DNA of 64,000 nt from Turbatrix aceti (Eukaryota; Nematoda; Chromadorea; Rhabditida; Panagrolaimidae): positions 505,246 to 569,245 of the forward strand of contig OZ017770.1 in NCBI GenBank assembly GCA_963969345.1. The letters run 5' to 3'. The translations under genes were made by a program, and so were the position numbers. Positions within the stretch are counted from its first letter, which is position 1, and the number at the start of each line of letters is the position of its first letter. A model generated the notes under the pieces. The model was not told where the DNA came from and made no database searches. It saw nothing but the letters and a program-made list of their open reading frames with translations. Positions 9,401 to 21,300 of this stretch are shown in pieces.

Positions 9401-12352
9401 ATTATGTTAAACCCTTTTGCTACAGATGTGTGTAAGAGTCCATTTTTTGTGTTAAAAAACGTCATGTGTTGTAGTGGATGAATAAGCAGTAAAAGAATAC
9501 CTCAAAATGTTTACTCAAACACATTTACGATGCTTCTAATTCTTCAGTAGAACTGAAGAAGCGAACGTTGACGTGTGCTTCACTCAGATACTTTTGCTGA
9601 CAATAATTTAAGTGGCTAACAGTTTGACTTATGTATTGCGCGGGACTCATCAGGCCTTTACTCTTGGTTGCTTTTGCCTCTGTCTTTTGTACACTCGGTC
9701 ATGCTTAAAACTTGTGTGTTCATTTTGTCTCATTTTTTTCTAGTTTTATTGTTGAAGGGTTTTGTTATCGATGAATATACTATTTTGCTATGATAATAGC
9801 TCTATTTTTTCAACTCTGCCCCCGTGGATTTTTCTGTTTAAACGGGAACAAGGACATCCCGTTTTTTATTATTATTTCAGTTTTACTAAACAGAAGTAAT
9901 AAAAATCATTTAAAATACAATGGCGCATTTAAAATGATGGTTGGAAAGCAATTTTTCATATTGTAGAGTTTTGATTTATATTGTTTCACACGTTTTTGGC
10001 CGTGATTCACCTTGAAGTAGTAAATTCCTTTTTTTTCCTTCACAGAACACGTAATGCAACCTGTGACTGGCTATCATACTGTCGTTTGTTTTGTTAAAGG
10101 TCTATCAAAACAAGCGTAGCATTGACTGCACTGCGTGTTGATTGTCGGATTCTTTCAAATTCGATCTATGGGGTCACTGCGTAGTCGTTTCTGTAGGCTA
10201 GTTTTTTCACTACACTACTAGCAATGCCGATGTTGATAAATTCCTGCAAATAGTGTCAAAAAAGAGGTCGTTTTTGATTTATTATACCACTGGCTTTGTG
10301 GCAAGTTCGCATGTGCACTTATTGTGACCAAGTCACCTGTATGATAGTATCATGTTTTTGTAGAAACATCATGTGAGAACGCCATGATTAGGGAGTCCCC
10401 CCACTTTCGATGTCACAGTTCACGCTACTTTAGTTAGGAGTTTTTTTTGCATTTTTTAACATTGGCAAGAATAAGAAAAAAGGTCTTCTTATTTTTCAAA
10501 AATCTGCAATGTTGAAAACAAACAATCCTCGTTGAGGAAGAGGGTTTGCCTGCAATACATCTGTATCAAAAAAATCACCCGGCTGGCGCCTGCTTACCTC
10601 AAAACGGATGCACTCGGTAGCTGTTAGCTCAGTAGATCACGTGACTGTGCGTGTCAAACAGCCGTGGTTGGATGCGCTTTGATCACATAAAAGCATTCCC
10701 GTCTCTCGGAGCAGGCAAGACGGTGAATTATAATGTTAAAAGAACTGTCGTAACTTGCGATCGTTTAGATGTTATCTCCAAGCAAAAAGGGCTAAAAAAA
10801 CTATCATTGGCTTTTTGGCTCTGACAGATACACTTGACTTATCACTCTTTACATCATAATGATCTACTGAGGGGTAAAAAACATTTGAGTTAAACACTGG
10901 AGAACAAAAAAATACATTTTTACGAGCTTTTTGTCGTTAACGCTGTTAGCTACTCCTACCTGGGTGCTGCTGTGCTGATAGGCCAAAAGGCACGTAGTGA
11001 AGTGCGTACGATGCACGCTAGCATTCATGTTCCCATTCACGTGAGTATATTACAAAGTTTTTTATACTTTAAATCAAGATTTATGACGATTGTCGTCTAC
11101 GCAAGCTCATGCATGCTCTTTTCGGAATGTTTTTTGATTCATCAATTAAAGTTTCGTCTTGCTGCGTCAGCAATGCAAACGATCAACGCACGCATGGTAT
11201 ATCCTTTTTTAATATGTATTCTGCACAAAGTTCTACTCAACTATCGGCCGAAACTGTGTTCTGCTTAATTAAATTAACGCTGACAACATATCAATTGTTT
11301 TCTTAAGAGTTAAATTAGTCGAGTAACAGTCGTTTTTTGGGAGTAAGACAGAAATAATTTGATACGACGTGTTGTAAACCTGTTCAATAATCATTGTACA
11401 GATTTGACTGCCTAGCAGCTTCAATTATGGCGTCAGTTTAAATTTTTGCTGGCAAGAATCAAATGTTGCTCCCTTTTTTCACATGGTTGAAAAAAAAATC
11501 CATATCAAATGATAGCATTTTCAGTGTGTAGCCTATCTTTGCAAAAATCATGCATAAAAAATGCAAACAAACTTTTTCTCTCGTATTCAATCCTGTGTTT
11601 TTCACTGTTATCTTTGGAAGACCACGCGCGATCCACGTGAAGGTGAACAAGGTAATGTGTATGGAAGATTGGTAGCGGCTTGCACGTTCTAACTGCTGAC
11701 TGGGCATTAGTAAATCAAATGGATAAAGCAAGCTGGAAAGCCTCTTGCATGTGTGTATGTGTGCATTCTTATCACAAAAAAACAAAGATGAAAGCAAGCT
11801 ACAAACACAATGGCTACGAAATGTTTTTGCTCTATAATGAACAACACAGATTTTGCTTTCCTCTGGCTGTTCCTTCTTTTTTTTCTAGATCAAAAATTCT
11901 TGACATGCCCATTTCCTGACCGTAACTTTGAATCAGAAGTTGAAGATGGAGACTGACTATTTATTAGCGACACCATCATACGTTGTTTTCATTGGGATAT
12001 GATAAATAGGCGGAGATAGTCCTGCATCAAAAGATGTGAACGTATATAATGTAAACTACTTGAGTTGGTTTTTTTGATTAGGCTGGTGGCACGGACCAAA
12101 TCGTAAGGTTTACAAATAATATACCTTTCGGCCTTCTCACTACGAGCTGACCGGTGTATCTCAAAAAAATTTTCTGTTAATGCATTATGTACTTTGCCTC
12201 GCATTACACTGCCATTGACATTTTGATTTCCCGTATAATAAAAAATGCGCTTTTAAAGACTTTTGTAATTTATTCCAAATGATAAACCCATTTTACAATC
12301 ACGCTAGCTGTCATTTATACTTCCCTTCTCTGTCAGCGCGTAGATGGCTCTC
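6477..12352. other. Long gene-poor AT-rich region (5.9 kb)
   Basis: No gene can be supported. Short open frames lack homology. A few short GC-richer segments are bounded by good splice signals: 8839-8896 (listed separately), about 10980-11039 (ends CAC/GTGAGT) and about 11624-11651 (ends AACAAG/GTAATG). They could be exons of a gene with long introns or chance. Confidence 0.4.
8839..8896 (+). other. Candidate orphan exon
   Basis: 58 bp of sequence richer in GC than its surroundings, preceded by TTTTTTGTAG and followed by the near-perfect donor CAG/GTAAGT. Two of three frames are open, one reading YPVAYLWRPVFGGANFFTT. No neighbouring exon could be linked to it, so strand and frame are inferred from the splice sites only. 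Confidence 0.25.
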
Positions 12353-14087
12353 ACGATTTTTTTATTGTTATTTTATGGCTCATTTTTTTATCGGAGATGG
12401 ATTTGATATTTTTTAGCGTAAAACATGAACGCATTCACTTTTCAGCCTGAATAATGTTTTTGCACAGCACTTTTTTTTAGGGTTTCTGTCATATTTAAAC
12501 ATTCCATTGCTTACCAAATTTTTTGCACTTAAATTTGGGCTTTGATCTATTCGAAAACGAAAAGTTATACTGTGGATCAAATGCCATTTGTCACAAAGGT
12601 GGTGCTTGTTGCTACACCAGTTGTTACCAATTTACCAATTTATATCTCTTACTCGTACACACGGGATAACAAAGTATCACTGGGATATCGTACGAAGAGG
12701 GGCACATCAAAGGAAAATCACTCGTCTATAGTCAAAGTCTTTTGCCGGGGCCTTGTAATACTCGTTGGCGAGGGCGTCGGTCCAGCGCATACGAGGTCGT
12801 CCAGGCGGTCGCTTGGCTTTGTCGTAGTCGTCGGTAGGGCGCCAGTCTGACAGTCGAACTGCCCAGTTGTCGTCGTCGGTCGTCGCGAGCGATTTGGCGA
12901 ACTTCAGCTTCCGGAGTCGAGCGCTTTCGAACCAGTCCTTGAGCTTGGTGCGCTTTCGGATGGCCGCGGAGGGGATCTCGTCGCTCAAACGCACCTCGAG
13001 GATGGCACGTTCAAGACGACGTTGACCCCTTTGAAGGGTTTCGGCGGCGGCGTCGGTGAGTGCCCAGGTTTCGCAGCCGTAGAGGACTGCTGGCTTGATG
13101 CACTGCTCGATGAGTCGCCGTTTCAGCCACATTTTGACTTGGCGTGAGACACACCAGTTGTTGTAAGCAGGCAAGGTTAGGGGTTGATTTCAACATTAGC
13201 TGTGAGATATTTTACACATATCAGTTTGAACAGCCAGCGGGCAGCAACGGTTAGGCGATCACTCTTAGAAATGCTATTTAGTCGTCTTCCTCCGTGACAG
13301 GTTACTTTTAGGATTTCATGAATGATAAGTTACCAATAGTTCATAGACGGTGGTTTGCAGAATTTTTCTTACCTGCAGTCTGGCTGCTCTTTATCACTTC
13401 CTATTGGTCCTGCCGTCCAATAAGCAGCTAGCGCTGGCCATTCTGTATTTTGTGAAGCATTTATAGAACAATCAAAAAGGTAGATGACATTGTCGAGGTA
13501 AAAAAAATGTTTCCCTCTTTGCGTTGTCGTTTGCTATTTGTTCTGAAAATACTTGAGGTTTACGGGTGATTAAAGTTTTATGATACTCCGCTGTTGCGCC
13601 TTTCAGTAGTTTAAACAAATGTTGCACGTGAATTATCTTGTTAAGGTTGTGATAACTCACGTGATTATATATTGGGTACATCCGCTACTGCGTGCAATTT
13701 ATCTTGCGCCGTACTGGGTTGTCTGTTACCTTGCTCGTTTTTGAAAGAAATGCACGAACCAATATATCTTGCCGCTTTTGCGTGCATATGTACGATAAGG
13801 ATTTGGGGATGCAATATCGTTTTTGTTACTTTGAATTTAAATCAGGTAGATAATAAGATTATCGGATCGATGATAATACAATCTAATTTTCTCACCTTTC
13901 CCCTTTCTCTCGATGGGTCTCATACTTTTTTCTCTAAAAAATTAATCGTCCAGAGCATCCTGATTTCTTTTAAACTGGCAGGTTCCGCGCGTTTTGTCAT
14001 ATAGGACAGTTAATGATAGGGCAAAACGTAGGGGAAGGAGGAGCTGATTGATGAGACGTTTTACCTCTTACCGTAAAACCAAAGTAA
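12353..14087. repeat. Tandem duplication, unit 1 (1735 bp)
   Basis: First of two head-to-tail copies. I compared translated frames and boundaries and found one difference, an A in unit 1 versus C in unit 2 (near 13130 and 14865). The unit carries a non-LTR retrotransposon remnant on the minus strand and AT-rich flanks. The junction shares only two bases (AC), which argues for an end-joining or template-switch event, not recombination between long repeats. Confidence 0.95.
12707..13174 (-). mobile_element. Non-LTR retrotransposon remnant, C-terminus of reverse transcriptase polyprotein (unit 1)
   Basis: A 155-residue open frame carrying the typical end of LINE (RTE/CR1-like) polyproteins: KPAVLYGCETWALT, then RLERAIL, then RKRTKLKDW, then RPPGRPRMRWTDAL near the C-terminus. 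The catalytic reverse transcriptase core and endonuclease are absent, so it is a 5'-truncated fragment, as is usual for LINE insertions. GC content is clearly above the surroundings. Confidence 0.85.
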
Positions 14088-15822
14088 ACGATTTTTTTAT
14101 TGTTATTTTATGGCTCATTTTTTTATCGGAGATGGATTTGATATTTTTTAGCGTAAAACATGAACGCATTCACTTTTCAGCCTGAATAATGTTTTTGCAC
14201 AGCACTTTTTTTTAGGGTTTCTGTCATATTTAAACATTCCATTGCTTACCAAATTTTTTGCACTTAAATTTGGGCTTTGATCTATTCGAAAACGAAAAGT
14301 TATACTGTGGATCAAATGCCATTTGTCACAAAGGTGGTGCTTGTTGCTACACCAGTTGTTACCAATTTACCAATTTATATCTCTTACTCGTACACACGGG
14401 ATAACAAAGTATCACTGGGATATCGTACGAAGAGGGGCACATCAAAGGAAAATCACTCGTCTATAGTCAAAGTCTTTTGCCGGGGCCTTGTAATACTCGT
14501 TGGCGAGGGCGTCGGTCCAGCGCATACGAGGTCGTCCAGGCGGTCGCTTGGCTTTGTCGTAGTCGTCGGTAGGGCGCCAGTCTGACAGTCGAACTGCCCA
14601 GTTGTCGTCGTCGGTCGTCGCGAGCGATTTGGCGAACTTCAGCTTCCGGAGTCGAGCGCTTTCGAACCAGTCCTTGAGCTTGGTGCGCTTTCGGATGGCC
14701 GCGGAGGGGATCTCGTCGCTCAAACGCACCTCGAGGATGGCACGTTCAAGACGACGTTGACCCCTTTGAAGGGTTTCGGCGGCGGCGTCGGTGAGTGCCC
14801 AGGTTTCGCAGCCGTAGAGGACTGCTGGCTTGATGCACTGCTCGATGAGTCGCCGTTTCAGCCCCATTTTGACTTGGCGTGAGACACACCAGTTGTTGTA
14901 AGCAGGCAAGGTTAGGGGTTGATTTCAACATTAGCTGTGAGATATTTTACACATATCAGTTTGAACAGCCAGCGGGCAGCAACGGTTAGGCGATCACTCT
15001 TAGAAATGCTATTTAGTCGTCTTCCTCCGTGACAGGTTACTTTTAGGATTTCATGAATGATAAGTTACCAATAGTTCATAGACGGTGGTTTGCAGAATTT
15101 TTCTTACCTGCAGTCTGGCTGCTCTTTATCACTTCCTATTGGTCCTGCCGTCCAATAAGCAGCTAGCGCTGGCCATTCTGTATTTTGTGAAGCATTTATA
15201 GAACAATCAAAAAGGTAGATGACATTGTCGAGGTAAAAAAAATGTTTCCCTCTTTGCGTTGTCGTTTGCTATTTGTTCTGAAAATACTTGAGGTTTACGG
15301 GTGATTAAAGTTTTATGATACTCCGCTGTTGCGCCTTTCAGTAGTTTAAACAAATGTTGCACGTGAATTATCTTGTTAAGGTTGTGATAACTCACGTGAT
15401 TATATATTGGGTACATCCGCTACTGCGTGCAATTTATCTTGCGCCGTACTGGGTTGTCTGTTACCTTGCTCGTTTTTGAAAGAAATGCACGAACCAATAT
15501 ATCTTGCCGCTTTTGCGTGCATATGTACGATAAGGATTTGGGGATGCAATATCGTTTTTGTTACTTTGAATTTAAATCAGGTAGATAATAAGATTATCGG
15601 ATCGATGATAATACAATCTAATTTTCTCACCTTTCCCCTTTCTCTCGATGGGTCTCATACTTTTTTCTCTAAAAAATTAATCGTCCAGAGCATCCTGATT
15701 TCTTTTAAACTGGCAGGTTCCGCGCGTTTTGTCATATAGGACAGTTAATGATAGGGCAAAACGTAGGGGAAGGAGGAGCTGATTGATGAGACGTTTTACC
15801 TCTTACCGTAAAACCAAAGTAA
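14088..15822. repeat. Tandem duplication, unit 2 (1735 bp)
   Basis: Second copy, offset exactly 1735 bp from the first. It ends within GTAAAC at about 15822-15824, after which unique sequence begins. Near identity means either a very recent event or an assembly duplication. Confidence 0.95.
14442..14909 (-). mobile_element. Non-LTR retrotransposon remnant (unit 2)
   Basis: The same 155-residue C-terminal LINE fragment as in unit 1, differing by one residue (Gly for Trp at residue 16). It was copied as part of the tandem duplication and is not an independent insertion. Confidence 0.85.
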
Positions 15823-16287
15823 ACAGAACGCCCATGTTGGGCTTTTTGCATTTACTTGCACCACACTTGACCCCAGTGGTGTTGATAGAAATCTTATCAA
15901 CGGTTGTGAATCTATACGCGGTGTCGACCAAACATTTCATCTCTGTGATTTGGCACTACTTGCATTTGTGTTTGTCCTTTGCGACTCGGTTGCTCTGCAC
16001 GTGCCCATCCCGCTTTTGACCTACTGCAAAAACCGCGATCCGCCCAATTCGTTGGTGCAATCTTCGGACCATCGTTTCTGGCCAGACACAGTCGTTCCTA
16101 TGTGTATGCCGTACAATTTATTCAGCGTATATAATGCCCATTACAAAAAGGATTGTGCCAAAAATTATTCGCTTAATCCCGGGTTGTAATTATTCTTGTT
16201 TATCGACATATTGTCGTGTGCCAATATTATTTATTACACTTTTATTTTTGTTTTTATTATCAATACACACATTACCTGTTTTTAGTT
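15823..16287. other. Upstream region of the PP1 regulatory subunit gene
   Basis: No family-recognisable coding sequence. The last bases, CCTGTTTTTAG followed by TT and the ATG at 16288, form an acceptor-like site directly before the start codon, consistent with trans-splicing or a 5'UTR intron. Confidence 0.4.
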
Positions 16288-17691
16288 ATGGAGTGTGTTC
16301 AATCTTCTCCGGTGAAAGGTTGGCAAAGCCCGATTACGTGGGACCGATCACCAGTTGAGGGAAATCAGATTATTTCACACTCAGCTCCCATCTCGTGCGG
16401 CAGCTTTCCCTCAAGTTGCCGTAGAGCAGCCTCCTTTCCTATGGCCCACGCGACGGCGTTACCAAGTGCACTCAAAGTCCGATCACAAAGTGAATCCGCG
16501 GGGCTCAATAAGATTCAGTTTTTCACAGAGTTTGGTTGCAACGGCAAAGTTTGTAAGTATTTGTTATCCTAATTGTTTTTATTTTTTGTGTTTTTTTTCG
16601 TTAAATATTTGTTAATAGAACAAGAAGAATTTTTATCGTTTTTTTGAACAGATAGTGTTGCAGATTACGCTCGCCAGACTTTGGACGGCGACGAAAGCTT
16701 GACGAGTTCAGACAGTGGGAACACAAGCGATGACGATTCGTTTAATACTTCAAAGAGTACAATGGTTCCTGCAAGAAAGAAATCCGTCCGTTTTGCCGAT
16801 GACTGCGGATTTAACTTGGAATCAATCAAAGTCATGACAGAGGGGTCCGACATTCCGCCTAAAATTAGTCCGTCTGTCATTCGCCGCTATCGAAGGGCTT
16901 CAAAGGCATTTGAGAATGGCCGCAGCGCAACAGGCACGCTTTCAAACGACGATGATACTGACAATGATACGGATGATGACATGTTCTATAACAAAAAGCA
17001 TGCTTCGTGGAAAATTGATTTTATTCAGCCTGCAAGCCAGTATGTCAAGTTTCGCGAGACTTTTGAAAAACAGAAAGTGGCTTTGGAAAACGTAATGCTT
17101 CGCAATGATTACTGCAAGATGGTTGGCACTATTAGGGTATTTTTGTTGCGTCGTTACAAAAAATATTTAATGATATAATTTATTACAGGTAGCAAATGTG
17201 TGTTTTGAAAAGCGAGTATTTGTCCGCTTCAGCTCGGATAGCTGGAAGAGTTATCATGATCGCCCAGCGACGTATCAAACATCCGGATCTAAAACGTATG
17301 ACATATTTGGATTTGAAATTGATATTCCTATGGATGAAGGAGATGTAAGTTATTATTTCTGCATTTAATCCATCTATCCTTTTGTCCCGTTTTCCTTTTC
17401 TCTTCTTATTACAGTATATATAAAACCGCTCGTTATCATTTTTAGGTCAAGAAAATTGAATTCTGCATTTGCTACGTCGCTGATACAACGGAGTTCTGGG
17501 ACAGTAATGGCGATACAAATTACATACTGTTGTCGCAAAATGTGCCAAAGCTACCAGTCCATCATCCGCCTCCTCCACCCCATCACCATCGACGCAACGT
17601 AGACGCAGACGATGCTTACAAGATGGACTACGACAACTGGGCAGGCTTTGCGTCCTGGCGTAATCTGAGCACGGATACTCCTTATTGGTAG
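16288..17691 (+). CDS. PPP1R3: Protein phosphatase 1 regulatory subunit 3 (glycogen-targeting), CBM21 domain
   Basis: Brings the PP1 catalytic subunit to glycogen, where it favours glycogen synthase activity. Exons 16288-16552, 16652-17136, 17189-17344 and 17446-17691 join to 383 residues. An N-terminal Ser-rich region and an acidic Ser/Asp stretch precede the PP1-docking RVxF motif in KKSVRFADDCG (about residue 130). The CBM21 carbohydrate-binding domain spans about 235-335: VCFEKRVFVRFSSDSW, then DIFGFEIDIP, then EFWDSNGDTNY, which matches the conserved WDNNxGxNY glycogen-binding signature. The second acidic patch (NDDDTDNDTDDD) and the His/Pro run PPPPPHHH lie outside the domains. The start is the first in-frame ATG after an acceptor-like TTTTTAG. 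A retroelement lies downstream in antisense. Confidence 0.92.
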
Positions 17692-18149
17692 ATGAGACAG
17701 ATATTACACACAACAACAACAGTTATTAACGCAATATTAACTCGCTCGTATATTCACACAACAAACACGTACGCACTAGCAGACTCAACTATTATTTTGT
17801 TATACAACTTAGTTTGTATTCGTCTTGTTCGGTTTTTTGTATATTACGGGTTTCTCCCGTTTTGTTATTGCTCCTTAATTTTTTACCCCCAACGCGATTT
17901 TTTGTCCTTTTTTCACCCAAGCAAATATCCCCTTTACATTATCCGGTTATTCGCATCAATTTGCCTTGCCGTCAATTCTTATGCCTTACTACTAACCCTG
18001 CGTTTCAGTCTTGAGGGTTTCTTTTGCATGATATAGGTATGAAAAAAACACAGATTTTTATTATGTATACGGGTATGTTTCTTTGTACATTATAAGCTTC
18101 AAAACAAAACTGGATATTTTTTATATTTTCTTTCGGATCCAATAGCTCT
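17692..18149. other. 3' flank of the PP1 regulatory subunit gene
   Basis: T-rich, no coding region seen; probably 3'UTR and spacer up to the retroelement. Confidence 0.4.
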
Positions 18150-18390
18150 ATTTTTAAACTAATCAAATTGTCAATGCTTTTCAATCGATCCAAGAGAGAG
18201 AGTAGAAAGCTCTTTCTTTATTCAATCCAAGCACATCAAAAATGCAAAACGTAAGCGCATTTATACCCCCTTTGCGGCCGGATATGTATCCGGCCGATTC
18301 GGGGGGATCGGGGGGCTTCCGGGAGCGCTTGTCGCTGACAACTGGCAAGAGCTCGTTGCCAGCGACTTCGCTGGCGGCGACACTCCCGGG
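18150..18390 (-). repeat. Probable 3' LTR of the BEL/Pao element
   Basis: On the minus strand, downstream of the envelope stop codon: a GGTATAAATGCG TATA-box context (18256-18270) and an AATAAA signal (18217-18222) about 40 bases further, the U3-R order of an LTR. A 10-bp-stem hairpin with a 2-base loop at 18275-18296 (CGGCCGGATA / TATCCGGCCG) lies just upstream of the TATA box. Boundaries are approximate because there is no second LTR to compare. Confidence 0.6.
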
Positions 18391-18395
18391 GGGCG

Positions 18396-21300
18396 TCAGC
18401 GACGACGGTGGCGGCAGACGAGAAGCAGCACGCCCACGGCCACGAGGTCGAGGAGGAGCAGTGTTCGGGAGTCCGGTGTCGCCTCGGTGAGAGTTGGTAG
18501 CCGTGCTGCAAGGGGGCGGTACGGGTTGCTTGCCTGATGCTGCCGGAAGATGACGGCGTGCGCGACTCCTGCGCAGCGGGCGCTGCACCTCACTTCGCCG
18601 TCGTCAGAGACCGGTAGAGTGATCATAGTGGCCGCGGTGGTGGTGTTGCATTCCACCACAAGAACCTCGTTGCCGCATTCGACGAGAATCTGCTCTTCTT
18701 CTGGGGCGCTGCACAGCACCGTCACTGCTTCGCCGGTCGCTGCCGTAAGTGTTGGTCCCACCGTGATCGTACAGTTAGTCTCGGCAGCGCTGGATGATGC
18801 CAAGTGCCAACCTGCGATGCTGACTTCGAGTTCGACGGTAGCTTGGTCCGGTCGAAATGCAGGCCCCGCAGGCGTCGAGTGCAGCAGGCCGGTCGTCCAT
18901 GGCGTTGGCAAGGCATCGTCTAGCCAGGCTTGTAGCGGGGGGTCTGGCTCGCACAGGCAATTGACCGTCGTCGCCGTCGGTTGGCAGCCGCATCGCGGCT
19001 GAAAGGTAAACAGTTCCTCGCCGTGGCTGCGCCGTAGTCGTATTGCGTCGAGCGAGGGTGCGATCGCCCATTCCTGTCCTCGTCGCAAGAGAAAGACTTC
19101 ACCGGGTGTTTGTAGGGCTTGGTTCAGCGTAACCGTGATGTTGCCGCTTACGGTGGTGGGCACTCCGTCGTAGAGCCGTACGCGAGTTGATTCCGTGGTG
19201 TGTCGTGTGGTAAGTTCCACGATGACTTGAACGCTGCTTGCCCATTCGTCGCATCGATAGATCGAAATCGCACGTGTGTCGTCCTCCGGTAGTGCCACCA
19301 GTCTGTAGAAGATGCATGACGGGGTGGGCAAAGCGCACCCTGTGAAGATCCATTCTGGGCCATTTACGCATGAAGTCGTGCCCGGAAACTGGTTCACGTT
19401 GTCGAACTCCGGTAAGTGGTCGTTGGCTTTGACCTCTGCGCACGTGTTGAGAACACATGAGCCGCTGGCCGGGCATCGTTGCACTGCTGCCGTAGCCGTC
19501 TTATAGCTACGCGTGTCAAACATGTGTCGTGGTCGACAAAGTAGCTGTGGCTTGTGGAGGGCTAGGGCGATCTGGCCGTGAACCGTGTCGTTGCTATCCA
19601 GCAATAGCAAGCATGGTCGTTGTCCCACGTCGCGCAACGTCAGACGTGCTTCGCCGAAGTGGGAGCATCCTGAGTCCGTGCATTGTGCCGCGTACGTTGA
19701 CATGACGTTGCTCGTTGTGCAGACGGCACCCTCGCCACCCGGAAGAAACAGCAGGCAAAGTGCGAAGATGACGCGACGACGGGCACTGCGGGGGTTGCGG
19801 CAAACGAGCCACAAGAGCAACCGCAGTGGTAGGCTAAGTAGTTGCAACACGAGGCGGCAGACGATGGCCAGGGGGTTGAATACCGTCATAAGATGACCGA
19901 TCGTGGTGCAGCAGAGGATAAGCGTGAGCAAGATGAGGCATGCGTAGCCGACCGGACCAAAGATGAAGGTATCTGTGATCACTGGTGCGTTGACGAGGGG
20001 AAGTGCGTCCGCACGGGGGAGCCAGGCGCTAAGTGTCATTGCCACAGTCGCGGTAGTTGCCAGCGCGCGTGGTTGAGTACGCGGACGAAGCTCATAGCGC
20101 GGCATCTGAGGTGGCAACTGCGGTGGGGCCGCTTCAGGAGAAGTCGCCGCTGGTAGAGGTGCAGGGTGCTTACGAGGACGACCACGGCGGCGACGGGCCT
20201 CTGGTGCTGCGGCTGCCGTTGGCGACGGCGAACGATCGAGTTGCACGGGTGTGGAGTCGCTGGTGATGGCTGGACTGTCAACGGCAAACTCTAAGGGCGC
20301 AAGCTTGTTGACGGGGCGGCGAACAGTACGGCCGTTGGCCATGCGGACGGTGGCCGACCGAATTGCGGCGTCAGCGGAGTCGTGGAGCGCCACCACACGC
20401 CCGATACGCCACTGGTTGCGTGGAACAGCGTCGTCGAGCATGAGAACCACCTCGTCGATGACCGGTATGCGTGGCTCGTGGTAACGTGTGCCGTGCAGTA
20501 GGCGTTCAGACCGGTCGCGAAGGTCCATGAGGTAGACGCTGCGGTAGTGCTGCCAGAATGTTTCGAGGCGTTGGTGGCTGTCGCGCCATAGCGCCAAAAG
20601 ATCGGCCGTCGTTGCGGCGGCTTGCGGAGGAGTTGTAAGAGTCGTCGGGATGACACTTGGCGTGCCCAGAGGCAACAGAAAGTCAAGAGGACGAAAGACT
20701 TCTGGCGCTGCCGCGGAGCTGTGCGTAAGCGGTCGGGAGTTGATCGTGAATTCAACTTCCGCGAGTAAGGTAGTAAATTCCTCGAGGTGAAGCCAACTGC
20801 GACCGATACTGCTTTTCAGCGGCTGCTTGATGACGCCAATGATGCGTTCCCAGACGCCACCTTGCCACGGTGCATGTGCCACGATGTTCGACCAGGTGAT
20901 GCCATTGTTGGTGCAGTGCTCATCGAGTGCGTCGGTGACTGCCGGTGGTAGCTGGAGTTCGGGCCAAGCGGTGCGCACTGCCGAGCTGGCAAGTTGAAAT
21001 GTAGTCGCGTTGTCGGAAGTTATCGAGGACGGTCGCCCGCGTCGTGAGAAGAATCGCCGTAGAGCTGCCAAGCAGGAAGACCCTGAGAGCGAATGTACGA
21101 CTTCGAGGTGCACTGCCCGCGTGACGAAGCATGTGAAGACTGCGACCCAGATTTTCATAGCTTGCGTGGGCTCCGTGGGGGACCGCACTGTACAAGGACC
21201 AAAGTAATCCAGGCCCACGTGGTCGAACGGACGCGTTGGCGTGACTCGTGTTGCCGGTAATGCTGCCATTGGAGGGGCCGCAAACGGGCGCGCATCCCGT

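Noticed and set aside
10615..10690. tRNA-like A box (TTAGCTCAGTAGA) followed by GGTTGGATG
   Set aside because: The D-stem and acceptor stem do not pair, and the B box deviates from GGTTCGANNCC. At best a decayed tRNA-derived fragment.
12542..12850. Plus-strand frame overlapping the LINE remnant (and its copy at 14277-14585)
   Set aside because: Antisense shadow of the GC-rich LINE coding region.
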